A stretch of 56,476 bases of DNA. Source: Campylobacteraceae bacterium. Its GTDB lineage: Bacteria; Campylobacterota; Campylobacteria; Campylobacterales; Campylobacteraceae. Positions within the stretch are counted from its first letter, which is position 1. Every line of letters starts with the position of its first letter. This document shows positions 27,462-35,937 of this stretch, in pieces. The translations under genes and the position numbers were made by a program. A model generated the notes under the pieces. The model worked only from the letters and a program-made list of their open reading frames with translations, did no database searches and was not told the DNA's origin. The stretch covers positions 1-56,476 of the forward strand of contig JAISXY010000104.1 of NCBI GenBank assembly GCA_031270285.1, written 5' to 3'.

Positions 27462-27887
27462 ATGACGACAATTATAATAACAGCGGCGTGTATTTTGGCT
27501 TTGGTGATGATAATTTATGTTTCGCGTTACCGCTATTATGATTTGAATAGATGGAGCGGAGTTCTTATAAAATGGGCAGATGATAATGGTATAAGCCGTA
27601 AAAGAATGCCGCGTTATGATGAAAAAACGCTTTTGAATATTAAAGAGCTTGACTTTTCCGAACTTGAATTGCAATCTCTGCCTGAAGAGTTGTGCAATCT
27701 TATAAATCTAAAAAAACTCTATCTGCAAAATAATAACTTAAAATCCCTGCCTCAAAACATAACCAACTTAAATCCGGAACTTCTTGACTTGCGCGGCAAT
27801 AATGAGTTGCAGTTGAGCGCAAAACAGAAAACATGGACAAAAAAGATAAAAGAGTTTTTGTCAAATAATCCGATAAAATCAAACTAA
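27462..27887 (+). CDS. Membrane-anchored leucine-rich repeat protein
   Basis: A 141 aa protein with one N-terminal membrane helix (TTIIITAACILALVMIIYV), a short linker, then about three leucine-rich repeats (LDFSELELQSLPEEL, LINLKKLYLQNNNLKSLP, LLDLRGNNEL) of the bacterial LRR type. It starts at the ATG after AAGGA; a TTG one codon earlier is less likely. LRRs usually bind other proteins; no partner is evident. It is the first ordinary chromosomal-type gene right of the mobile block. Confidence 0.65.
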   Translation: MTTIIITAACILALVMIIYVSRYRYYDLNRWSGVLIKWADDNGISRKRMPRYDEKTLLNIKELDFSELELQSLPEELCNLINLKKLYLQNNNLKSLPQNITNLNPELLDLRGNNELQLSAKQKTWTKKIKEFLSNNPIKSN

Positions 27888-27967
27888 GCGCCATAAAAAG
27901 CACATGAGATAGCTTCAAGCAATAAAGCAAAATCTCATAGCAGTTATGGGGCTTGATTGATTTTATC
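27872..27967. terminator. Nested inverted repeats between convergent genes
   Basis: GATAAAATCAA (27872-27882) pairs with TTGATTTTATC (27957-27967), which is followed by TTTTTG, and an inner pair ATGAGAT/ATCTCAT (27904 and 27932) lies in the loop. It may serve both convergent genes as a terminator, although the loops are large. Confidence 0.35.
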
Positions 27968-27996
27968 TTTTTGACAAAAGACAAAGCGCCGACAAA

Positions 27997-28449
27997 TCAT
28001 CTAAACAGCGTTTTAAACCAACTTTTGCCATTTATATTTTGCGCAACTTTACATGAGAGCATTTTTTTTACGCACTCTTTATAATCGCTGTCATCATTTG
28101 TAATATGATATGTTAGCCAGATTTGAATCTCCGCCATTAACTGTCCCGCCACATCATATCCCTCGTCAAAACTCGCCTTATATCTGTCTATAACCGCAGC
28201 AAATGCGGCATGAGTTTTTTTGTGAGACTCTATCATCTCATAGCCTGCCTCCGACATCAACTGTTCTTCAAACGCAAAATGTGAGGTTGTATGTTCTATT
28301 ATGCCCTCAAGTACCGATGCAACCTGTTTTCTGTTTTTTGTTGCAAGCGCCGAACACAATTCGTTGATATAATAAACAAGCTTTTTGTGCTGATTATCAA
28401 TAGCGCTTATTCCTAATTCATAAGATGATTGCCACTCCCAATATGCCAT
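27997..28449 (-). CDS. Bacteriohemerythrin
   Basis: A 150 aa single-domain hemerythrin: DNQHKK, a HTTSHFAFEEQLM helix, HKKTHAAF and a C-terminal WLTYHITNDDSDY supply the five His and two acidic ligands for the di-iron, oxygen-binding site. The start is MAYWEW; an upstream in-frame ATG is less likely. A close paralogue lies at 48096-48551. Such proteins store or carry O2 in microaerophilic bacteria. It is a single gene. Confidence 0.92.
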   Translation of the reverse strand: MAYWEWQSSYELGISAIDNQHKKLVYYINELCSALATKNRKQVASVLEGIIEHTTSHFAFEEQLMSEAGYEMIESHKKTHAAFAAVIDRYKASFDEGYDVAGQLMAEIQIWLTYHITNDDSDYKECVKKMLSCKVAQNINGKSWFKTLFR

Positions 28450-28614
28450 TTTTGCCCCTACCAAAATTTTTTATACGGTTAAGTTATAATAAAAGTATCA
28501 AATATTTCTGACATCACGCTAAAAATTAATTAAAATCATATTTTTAACTCTCTTTTGATAGAATAGGCAAACTTTAAAATGAAAATTTATTTTTGTTGCT
28601 ATCAAGGAATAATT

Positions 28615-29475
28615 TTGAAAATATTACAGCTTGCCCATTCGCCTGACGCAGATGATATTTTTATGTATTATGCCATTAAATTTGGCTGGGTAAAAGGAAA
28701 TTTGGGATTTGAAAATCACGCTCTTGACATACAGACGCTAAATCATGAAGCGCTAAAAGGGACTTACGATGTGAGTGCGATAAGTTTTGCACTATATCCT
28801 TTGATACGGAATGATTATGCGCTTTTGAGAACGGCTGTAAGTTTCGGCGAAGGATATGGTCCTAAAATAGTCAAAAAAAAAGGCATAAAATTAAAGCGCA
28901 ATTTTAAAGCGGCTCTCAGCGGTGCGCATACGACAAATGCGTTGCTTTTTCAAGCGGCATATCCTGATGCAAAAATTATATATAGAAATTTTTTGGATAT
29001 AGAAAAGAGTGTTTTAAGCGGCGAGACAGATGCCGGTGTGCTTATACATGAGAATATTTTAAGCTTTGATAAAAATCTTGAAGTGGAGAGAGAAATCTGG
29101 GATATATGGATAGATATTACAAAAAGCGATTTGCCGCTGCCGCTTGGCGGTATGGCTTTGAGACGATCCATGCCGCTTTTGCGCGCATGTGAATGCGAAG
29201 AGATTTTGACTAAAGCGGTTTTGACAGCTATTAAATGCAAAAAACAGCTTTCAAAAATGCTTTTGGAGCGAAATTTGGTACGCGTTGATGATAAAATGCT
29301 TGAAAAATATCTCAATCTTTATGCAAACGATAAATCCGTGAGCATGAGTGAAAAACAATTGGATGCTGTGGATAAACTCTTTGAAATAGGATTTAATATA
29401 GGTTTTTATGATGAAAAGATTTACTCTCGCGACCATCTGATACCGCTTGAATACAAAGCAGAAAGATACTCATGA
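28615..29475 (+). CDS. mqnD: 1,4-dihydroxy-6-naphthoate synthase (MqnD), futalosine menaquinone pathway
   Basis: A 286 aa protein with the periplasmic-binding-like fold of MqnA/MqnD. HSPDADDIFMYYAIKFGWV at the N-terminus, GAHTTNALLFQAAYPDA and the GVLIHENILSF segment match MqnD of Campylobacterota, which converts cyclic de-hypoxanthine futalosine to dihydroxynaphthoate. A TTG at 28615 preceded by AAGGA is preferred, because homologues begin shortly before AHSPDADD; an ATG at 28579 has no ribosome site. The gene overlaps murB by four bases. Menaquinone made here would feed the bc1 complex. Confidence 0.85.
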   Translation: MKILQLAHSPDADDIFMYYAIKFGWVKGNLGFENHALDIQTLNHEALKGTYDVSAISFALYPLIRNDYALLRTAVSFGEGYGPKIVKKKGIKLKRNFKAALSGAHTTNALLFQAAYPDAKIIYRNFLDIEKSVLSGETDAGVLIHENILSFDKNLEVEREIWDIWIDITKSDLPLPLGGMALRRSMPLLRACECEEILTKAVLTAIKCKKQLSKMLLERNLVRVDDKMLEKYLNLYANDKSVSMSEKQLDAVDKLFEIGFNIGFYDEKIYSRDHLIPLEYKAERYS

Positions 29476-30269
29476 AAGAGATTGATTTTTCCAAATTTTC
29501 AAGTATCAAAATAGGTCCCAAAGTCAAGGTTGCGGAGATAGATGAGATATGTGAAATTCCAAAAGAGTTTTTTCTAATCGGCGGCGCAAACAATCTTTTA
29601 GTTGCGCCAAATCCTCCGCCTCTGGCTCTGCTTTCAAAAAGATTTGATTATATTTTTGAAGATGAAAAGGGCGTACATGCAGGAGCTGCCGTAAAGAGCG
29701 GGAAACTTTTAAGTTATGCTAAAAAACATGATTTGAAAGGATTTGAACTGCTGCAAAAATTGCCGGGCACAATAGGCGGCATCGTAAAAATGAATGCGGG
29801 ACTAAAAGAGTTTTGCATATCCGATAATATCATAAGCGTGCTCACAAACAATGGGTGGAAGAGAAAAGAAGAGATAGATTTCGGGTATAGGACGAGCAGT
29901 ATAAAAGGCGTTATTTTTGAAACGCTTTTTGCCAAAAAAGAAGGATTTGACACTGCGCTTTTTGAGATATTTAAAAACTTAAGAAGCAATCAGCCGAATA
30001 TTCCAAGCGCAGGAAGCTGTTTCAAGAATCCATCAGGAGATTTTGCAGGGCGGCTGTTGGAACAGGCTGGACTTAAAGGTATGCGCATCGGAAATATGGC
30101 GTTCAGCGATATTCATGCGAACTTTTTGGTAAATCTCGGAGGCGGAACTTACGAAGAGGCAATAACTCTCATAACTGCGGCGCACAAAGCGGTTTTTGAA
30201 AAATTTGGCATCAAATTAGAACTTGAAATAAAAATAGTCTCTAAAACCCGCAGCGCGGATTTATTTTAA
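29472..30269 (+). CDS. murB: UDP-N-acetylenolpyruvoylglucosamine reductase
   Basis: A 265 aa FAD enzyme that makes UDP-MurNAc for peptidoglycan. The FAD-binding part has LIGGANNLLV and KLPGTIGGIVKMNAG; the catalytic Arg is in GYRTSSIKG, the proton-donating Ser in SAGSCFKNPSGDFAG and a Glu in the C-terminal LELEIKIV. The length fits the short MurB form of this group. It is coupled to mqnD and overlaps tsaD tail to tail by 29 bases. Confidence 0.92.
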   Translation: MKEIDFSKFSSIKIGPKVKVAEIDEICEIPKEFFLIGGANNLLVAPNPPPLALLSKRFDYIFEDEKGVHAGAAVKSGKLLSYAKKHDLKGFELLQKLPGTIGGIVKMNAGLKEFCISDNIISVLTNNGWKRKEEIDFGYRTSSIKGVIFETLFAKKEGFDTALFEIFKNLRSNQPNIPSAGSCFKNPSGDFAGRLLEQAGLKGMRIGNMAFSDIHANFLVNLGGGTYEEAITLITAAHKAVFEKFGIKLELEIKIVSKTRSADLF

Positions 30270-31227
30270 TCTCATTTACCGAAACAAATCTTTTTAATTT
30301 ATACGCCTCAATGCCTGCTCTTGCTATCATGGCAGCATTGTCGGAACAAAATTCAAGCGGTGCAAAAGAGACTCTCATGTCAAACTTCTTGCATAAAAAA
30401 ACCATCTGTTTTCTTAATTCTTGATTTGCCGCCGCACCGCCTACTATGGCAAACTCTTTAAATGGATTTTGCTTAAACACTCTCTCGCACTGCTTTAAAA
30501 TATGGCTTATCGCCGCAGTTTGAAAAGAGGCGGATATATCTTCCATATCTTTTTGCGTAATATCGCTTTTAAGGTTTTGTATAGCAAGTCTCACTTGATT
30601 TTTTAAGCCCGAATAACTGAAAGCAATCTCTTTTGATCTTTGCATCGGTACGGTAAAATTGAACCGATCACACCCTTTTTTTGCGTACTTTTCTATAACA
30701 CCGCCGCCGGGATATCCAAGATGCAGCATTTTGGCAACTTTATCAAAACTCTCTCCAAAACTGTCGTCAAGCGTAGAAGCTAAAATCTTTATATCATCAT
30801 AACTTTTTACATCTAAAATCTGCGTATGACCGCCGGAAACCAGTAAAACGCCAAGCGGTAATTTGGCTTCATGCCCGATAAAAAGCGAATAAATATGTCC
30901 TTTTAAATGATTTATAGGCAAAAGCGGCACACCAAGACCGATGCTTAAAGCTTTTGCCATCATAACTCCCTCAATAAGCGCAACGGAGAGTCCGGGCTCA
31001 TTTGTAACGGCAACCGCTTTTACATCTTTCAAATAGGGTACGGTTTTTTCAACTATTTTGGGAAGAGCGCTTGCATGAAGCCTTGCGGCAAGTTCAGGCA
31101 CAACGCCTCCATATGAGGAGTGGACAGCCTCTTGTGAGATTTTTTTGTGAAAAAAAAGGCTGTAATCATCAATTTTCATCAATGCTACGGAACTGTCATC
31201 GCAGCTGCTCTCAATGGCTAAAATCAT
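30241..31227 (-). CDS. tsaD: tRNA N6-threonylcarbamoyladenosine transferase (TsaD)
   Basis: A 328 aa ASKHA-fold protein. It shows the ESSCDDSSVAL N-terminus, the metal-binding His pair in HLKGHIYSLF, LLVSGGHTQIL and a C-terminal CSDNAAMIARAG. TsaD transfers threonylcarbamoyl to A37 of ANN-reading tRNAs in the cytoplasm. Its end overlaps murB by 29 bases on the opposite strand, and its start overlaps the antiporter gene by four bases. Confidence 0.95.
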   Translation of the reverse strand: MILAIESSCDDSSVALMKIDDYSLFFHKKISQEAVHSSYGGVVPELAARLHASALPKIVEKTVPYLKDVKAVAVTNEPGLSVALIEGVMMAKALSIGLGVPLLPINHLKGHIYSLFIGHEAKLPLGVLLVSGGHTQILDVKSYDDIKILASTLDDSFGESFDKVAKMLHLGYPGGGVIEKYAKKGCDRFNFTVPMQRSKEIAFSYSGLKNQVRLAIQNLKSDITQKDMEDISASFQTAAISHILKQCERVFKQNPFKEFAIVGGAAANQELRKQMVFLCKKFDMRVSFAPLEFCSDNAAMIARAGIEAYKLKRFVSVNEIKINPRCGF

Positions 31228-32390
31228 CTGTTTTTAACTTTTATTTTACAAAAAACGGAGTATAAAATTTTTATTACTATTATAAGAACTATCGCGCTGA
31301 TCAATCCGGCTATAATGATAGCGTAGTATTCACTGTCCGTTATCGCGCCCGTATTGTATGAGAGCGTGGCGATAGCAACCAAAAATGTGAGAGGAATGGA
31401 GTTGCTCAAAGAGAAAAGAATCGTATTTTTTAATCCGAAATAACTGGTATATGCCGCCAAAGAGCCGATAAGCCTTATAAGTATTATCATGCCTGATATG
31501 AAAAGCGACAGTTTTATCACATTGATGTCCATGAATGCTTCAACAGGCAGGGTAGAACCTACATATATAAAAAAGAGCGGTATGAAAAAACCAAATCCAA
31601 ATGAAGAAAGCTTCTCATGTAAATCCATTTTATGCTTGAAAAAGAAAGCCAAAAACAGTCCTGCCAAAAATGCTCCCAAAACCTCGTCTATGCCAATGGT
31701 TATCATTAAAGCGACCATTGTAAAACCAAGTGCGATAGAGAGGCGTATATCTATATCTTTATTGTCCTGATACGGCATAAGTATTGTTTTAACTTCGGGA
31801 AACCACCAAAACAAAACTTTTGCCCCTTTGAAAAAAAGCGCAAAGCCCACAAAGAAGAGTATAAGTATTATAAGCGTGATAAAAAATTGCATATTAAAAC
31901 CGCTTTTGAGGATACTGTTCAAAATTATCATGACAATAATACTGATCAACTCTCCTACAATGCCAACATTTAAAGCAAGCGAAAGCCATGCCTCTTTTCT
32001 GCCGTACTCTTTTATCAGAGTCATTAAAATACCAAGCGAGAAAATGGGAAATATCGCAACATAAACGATATTCAGATTAAAATAAAGAGTTACGACAATA
32101 GAGAGAATATAGATTGTGCCAAAAAACAGAACAACTCTTTTCAAAAGCGAAGATTTAGCAAATCGCAGTTCTTTTAGATTGACTTCCATGCCGACTAAAA
32201 ACATAAGATATAAAAAACCAAGATGAGCCAAAACATCAAATGCCGCAAATGCTTTCAAAAGTCCAACATATGCGCCGAACACTCCCAAAAGCATCTCTAC
32301 TACAACAATCGGAATTTTTGTAACACTTGAGATAAAGGGCGCAGCTACTAATAAAAGCGCTAAAAATATAATAACTGCGCTTGTCTCCAA
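31224..32390 (-). CDS. CPA2-family cation/proton antiporter (Kef-type membrane domain)
   Basis: A 388 aa protein of about 12 helices with the sodium/hydrogen exchanger fold: PIVVVEMLLGVFGAYVGLL, LGFLYLMFLVGMEVN, and GIDEVLGAFLAGLFLAF, which holds the acidic residue expected in the transport site. It ends after the membrane part, without the TrkA-N or TrkA-C regulatory domains found in KefB/KefC. Likely exchanges K+ or Na+ for H+. It is coupled to tsaD and closely follows the DsbG-like gene. Confidence 0.85.
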   Translation of the reverse strand: METSAVIIFLALLLVAAPFISSVTKIPIVVVEMLLGVFGAYVGLLKAFAAFDVLAHLGFLYLMFLVGMEVNLKELRFAKSSLLKRVVLFFGTIYILSIVVTLYFNLNIVYVAIFPIFSLGILMTLIKEYGRKEAWLSLALNVGIVGELISIIVMIILNSILKSGFNMQFFITLIILILFFVGFALFFKGAKVLFWWFPEVKTILMPYQDNKDIDIRLSIALGFTMVALMITIGIDEVLGAFLAGLFLAFFFKHKMDLHEKLSSFGFGFFIPLFFIYVGSTLPVEAFMDINVIKLSLFISGMIILIRLIGSLAAYTSYFGLKNTILFSLSNSIPLTFLVAIATLSYNTGAITDSEYYAIIIAGLISAIVLIIVIKILYSVFCKIKVKNR

Positions 32391-32398
32391 ACTATCTC

Positions 32399-33136
32399 CT
32401 ATTTTAACTTTCCATTGTGAAGATACGGAACGCCTTTTATAAGACCGGAGCCAAATATTATGTCCGCCGCATTGTGTACAATATCAGTTTTTGTCTGTAA
32501 CTGTTTTTCGCTTAAATTGATATCTTTATAATATTTTTCCACAACAGATATAATTTTTTCATTATCATTCAATTTTTTTGTCTCTTCCAAAACAAGAGCG
32601 GATTTGATAAAAGCCGTTTCATCATGAACGGGCGCAAAAATCATTCTTACATTTGTACTTTTCAAATGTTCTCTCAAATTTGACAGTTCTGCGCGGCAAT
32701 ACGGGCAATCAGGATCCGTAACTATTGTCAAAAGCGCATCGGTTTTAGTTTGAGATTTCAAAAGCAGCCCCGCCTCTTTGGGTATGCCGTCAAATAATCG
32801 GTCAAATGTTGTCGCTTTTTCCGCTTCATTGATCTTTTTAATTTCATCTATCTTGCTCAATAAAAGATTTTTGTCGTTCTCATCGTTGAATAAGAAAAAA
32901 TCCGACACTGCCAAAAATGATTTTCCATCTTCAGAAACATACAAAGGCAGAGCGTTACCCTCATTAGTTTTAAGTACGGTAAGGCGTATTCCGTTTATAC
33001 TTTTAAGGCTATCGGAGCTTAATATCTGCATATCTTGTCCGAAATTGTTTTTTATGCTCTCTTTTAAATTATTTTCAAAACTGTCCGCAAAAAGCAATCC
33101 TCCCAAACAGACAATACAAATCAAACATTTTTTCAT
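32399..33136 (-). CDS. DsbC/DsbG-like secreted thiol-disulfide protein
   Basis: A 245 aa protein with signal peptide (MKKCLICIVCLGGLLFA), an N-terminal DsbC-type dimerisation-like region and a thioredoxin-fold domain with the active site DPDCPYCRAE (Cys144, Cys147). A cis-Pro stretch (IKGVPYLHNG) lies near the end. It probably isomerises or reduces disulfides in the periplasm. A good AGGAG precedes the ATG. It ends 9 bases before the antiporter gene. DsbC-type function is the family expectation, not proven here. Confidence 0.8.
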   Translation of the reverse strand: MKKCLICIVCLGGLLFADSFENNLKESIKNNFGQDMQILSSDSLKSINGIRLTVLKTNEGNALPLYVSEDGKSFLAVSDFFLFNDENDKNLLLSKIDEIKKINEAEKATTFDRLFDGIPKEAGLLLKSQTKTDALLTIVTDPDCPYCRAELSNLREHLKSTNVRMIFAPVHDETAFIKSALVLEETKKLNDNEKIISVVEKYYKDINLSEKQLQTKTDIVHNAADIIFGSGLIKGVPYLHNGKLK

Positions 33137-33194
33137 CAGCTAACTCCTGTCAATAAAATAAGTTGGATATTTTACTATAAATATGCTTGAACTA

Positions 33195-34193
33195 TTATTT
33201 CAACTCTTTAAGTCTGCGGTATGCGCTCTCTTCCAAAAGAGCAGCCTCTTTGAAAAGCTTGGAAAGATATTCGGGGTTAAACTCTTCCTGATTTTTGATA
33301 ACTTTTGCGCCTTTTAGCGCAAAAAGTCTGAGTTTATCGCCGGCCTCGCTCATGATATCCGAAGCTTCAAGCAGAAGAGACGAATTTAAAAGTTTTGAAC
33401 TTTCCTGCAAAAACGAAGCGTACATAAATCTAAAACCGCCTCCGCCCGTGCCTATCTCTTCCTGCATTCTGACTATTTGAGTGATAAACATTTTTGCAAA
33501 ATGTATGTCTTCGTCTGTTGCCGATTTAAGAGAAGCTATCTTTTTTGCAAGCGTTTTCATGCCCCAAATACCGATAATTGGGAGTGGTGTTTTCAGCATC
33601 ATGCGTGTGGTTTTTGATATGGCTTGTTTGATAGCTTTTTCAAAATTTACATTTTTCGGCACAGACACAAGTTTATAAAGAGCGCCGTTTGGCGCAAGCG
33701 CACCTTTGGCAAATCTGGCTTTTGTTAAATCTTCCTCGCTTATCGTATTTATATAATCAAACACAGGGTCGCTTACAAAGTAAGTATCTCCCTCTTTTTT
33801 AAATATTATGAGATTGTGCGCATTAAAATGAAAACGCATATCTTTAGGAAAATAGGGCAGATAAAACACCGATGTTTGCACGCCGACTATACCGCCTTTT
33901 TCAAGCTCTTCATCCAAAGCTTTTACTGCTCCTCGTCTGTCATTTTTAAAAGTTTTGATTTCAAACTTTACATTCAAATTTTTTGCAACCCCTTTTAATA
34001 TATAGCGCGGAGGCATTCTGTAACTGACTAACGGTTGATTATTTATCTTGATAAATGGAAAATATCCAAAAATAAGTGCGGCGGAGATACCAAAACACAT
34101 CGGCTCGCTTATATCAAGGCCGCCATATTTTAATATAGCCGAAACCGCACCGCTTTCACAGTGGGCAGCGTGTGAGTGTTGAAACTCAATCAT
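33195..34193 (-). CDS. BtrH-like N-terminal plus DUF4872 protein (candidate acyltransferase)
   Basis: A 332 aa protein with the N-terminus FQHSHAAHCESGAVSAILKYGG, in which Cys12 sits at the start of a helix as in papain-like BtrH_N proteins; a His-Asn region (FHFNAHNLIIF) and DPVFDYI follow. The C-terminal half matches the domain usually found with BtrH_N. BtrH of butirosin synthesis moves an acyl group from an ACP to its target, so a similar ACP-dependent step is plausible in this cluster. The ATG at 34193 is better spaced from AAGGA than the one at 34199. Overlaps the preceding small gene. Confidence 0.65.
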   Translation of the reverse strand: MIEFQHSHAAHCESGAVSAILKYGGLDISEPMCFGISAALIFGYFPFIKINNQPLVSYRMPPRYILKGVAKNLNVKFEIKTFKNDRRGAVKALDEELEKGGIVGVQTSVFYLPYFPKDMRFHFNAHNLIIFKKEGDTYFVSDPVFDYINTISEEDLTKARFAKGALAPNGALYKLVSVPKNVNFEKAIKQAISKTTRMMLKTPLPIIGIWGMKTLAKKIASLKSATDEDIHFAKMFITQIVRMQEEIGTGGGGFRFMYASFLQESSKLLNSSLLLEASDIMSEAGDKLRLFALKGAKVIKNQEEFNPEYLSKLFKEAALLEESAYRRLKELK

Positions 34194-34590
34194 TATCATT
34201 CCTTTTTGTCAAATCTCCCACTTCCATATCTAACGCCTCTGCATAACGCAGCAGTATTTTATTATTTAATTTTTTAAAAACAGAGGGCTTAAAGTGTCTT
34301 TTAACGCGCCATTGGCACATACCAACCGTGCATGCAAGAGTTGGGATATCCATTCTTTTTTGATACATATAGTACGGAAGCGGCGAGAGTTTGCCGCTTA
34401 AATACTCTTCAAAAGCCGCATTCTCCTGTCTTTTTAACTCTTCAAGGGCTGATAGCGTAATTGTCTCTTCAACTTCCCACCCTATATATGCAACCGTCTT
34501 ATATTCGCCGTTATCATCTTGCGCATAGAGAATTTTTTTTACCCCGTCAAGCGTTTTATCGCACTCCTGCGGCACATCTTTGACTTTCAT
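34186..34590 (-). CDS. Small protein of the polyene/resorcinol cluster with C-terminal HTH-like part
   Basis: A 134 aa protein of unknown function. The N-terminal half (VPQECDKTLDGVKKILYAQDDNGEYKTV split by turns) is acidic. The last 50 residues (IPTLACTVGMCQWRVKRHF, then KILLRYAEALDMEVGDL) could form a helix-turn-helix. It overlaps both the ketosynthase and BtrH-like genes, so it is produced with them and is probably part of the pathway or its control. Confidence 0.5.
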   Translation of the reverse strand: MKVKDVPQECDKTLDGVKKILYAQDDNGEYKTVAYIGWEVEETITLSALEELKRQENAAFEEYLSGKLSPLPYYMYQKRMDIPTLACTVGMCQWRVKRHFKPSVFKKLNNKILLRYAEALDMEVGDLTKRNDND

Positions 34591-35693
34591 AAAACCTTAC
34601 CGAATATCAAAGAGACATTATTGCCTCCAAATGCAAAAGAGTTGCTCATGGCGGCGTTAATCTCCTGTTTTACGGGGGACAAAACAAAATTGCACTCTTC
34701 ATGTACGCTTTGCATTATTGTATTATTTGGAGGTATAGCGCTTTCCAATATCGCTTTACATGTAATAACAGCCTCAAGCGCACCGGCAGCCCCTAATGTA
34801 TGTCCTATAATATTTTTTGTAGAACTTATGTGTAAAGTTTTGCCGAAAAGCAGATTTATCGCTGCCGCTTCATTGACATCATTTGCCTTTGTGCCTGTGC
34901 CATGAGCATTTACATAATCTATTTGTGCGGGAGTTAATCCCGAACTTTTTAAAGCACTGCTCATCGCTTCAAATGCTCCCATACCGTCAGGTTTCGGATG
35001 TGTCATGTGATAAGCGTCCGAACTGTATCCAACTCCCAAAATTTCAACCGCATTGTCGGTTTTTATATTGCTTAAAACGAGTAATCCTATTCCTTCGGCT
35101 ACATTCATACCGCCGCTTGTTTGACAAAATGGTTTGCAAACGGCATCAGACAGAACTCCAAGAGCATTGAAACCGCACACGGTAGTGAGGGAAATAGCGT
35201 CCGCTCCTATTACCAAAGCCGTTTTATAAACCCCCTTTTTTATACACTCGTATGCAAAACCAATGGCATTTGCGCTTGAAGTGCAGGCTGTTGAAAAAGC
35301 GAAACTCTCTTGAAAGCGAAAATGCGTATCAAGTATATTTTTAACGGCTCCTATTGTATGAAAATCAGGATCAATGCTGTCAAAAGCCGCTCCGCTTTGC
35401 AGTCTTTTTTCCGTATTTTGCATTCCTCCGACAGAAGAACCTATAAAAACGGCGCTTTTCGTTGTTTCTATCTTGCTTTGTTTGACTGTTTTTTCAGTAC
35501 ACTCAAGAAGCAAATCTTTAAAAAAAAGAGTAGAATCCATTTTCCCTATAAAAGCTTTTGAATCGGGCAGAAAACCTTCATGAGCTTTAATGCCGCTTTT
35601 TTGCTCCAATATATTCTGCCATAATTCACACTCGTTCAACCCTGCGCATGAGACAGCGTCAAAGTGATTTACAAAAACCCTATTTTTGAGCAT
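34587..35693 (-). CDS. Beta-ketoacyl-ACP synthase of the polyene cluster
   Basis: A 368 aa ketosynthase with the full triad: Cys137 (FSTACTSSANA), His in NAHGTGTKANDVNE and His in IIGHTLGAAGALE. It is about 40 residues shorter than FabF and divergent from it, as in aryl polyene or resorcinol clusters. It should elongate chains on the cluster ACPs with the ketosynthase-like proteins as partners. It overlaps the ACP gene by 14 bases. Confidence 0.85.
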   Translation of the reverse strand: MLKNRVFVNHFDAVSCAGLNECELWQNILEQKSGIKAHEGFLPDSKAFIGKMDSTLFFKDLLLECTEKTVKQSKIETTKSAVFIGSSVGGMQNTEKRLQSGAAFDSIDPDFHTIGAVKNILDTHFRFQESFAFSTACTSSANAIGFAYECIKKGVYKTALVIGADAISLTTVCGFNALGVLSDAVCKPFCQTSGGMNVAEGIGLLVLSNIKTDNAVEILGVGYSSDAYHMTHPKPDGMGAFEAMSSALKSSGLTPAQIDYVNAHGTGTKANDVNEAAAINLLFGKTLHISSTKNIIGHTLGAAGALEAVITCKAILESAIPPNNTIMQSVHEECNFVLSPVKQEINAAMSNSFAFGGNNVSLIFGKVL

Positions 35694-35937
35694 TAATGAA
35701 GTTTAAAAGTGATGATACTGAGCTGAAAATCTCTTGATAATTTTCGCTTTTACCTATCTTTACGCCGTATTCGCGCTCCAATGTCAATACAAGTTCAATA
35801 GAATCAACCGAATCAAGCCCAAGTCCCTCAGAGCCAAAAAGCGGCATATCGTCTTTGATATCATTTATGCCGATATCCTCCAATTTCAAACTTTTTATAA
35901 TAAAAGCCTTTAAATTTTCACCTGTTATCATTTTCAA
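35680..35937 (-). CDS. Acyl carrier protein of the polyene cluster (first copy)
   Basis: An 85 aa acidic protein with the carrier serine in GLGLDSVDSIELVLTL. It differs clearly from the primary AcpP. Located between the methyltransferase and ketosynthase genes and overlapping both, it is presumably the carrier for one stage of the cluster product. Confidence 0.85.
   Translation of the reverse strand: MKMITGENLKAFIIKSLKLEDIGINDIKDDMPLFGSEGLGLDSVDSIELVLTLEREYGVKIGKSENYQEIFSSVSSLLNFINAQK

Noticed and set aside
30241-30269. Possible frame error at the murB/tsaD overlap
   Set aside because: Both proteins have normal C-termini, so the 29-base convergent overlap is real.
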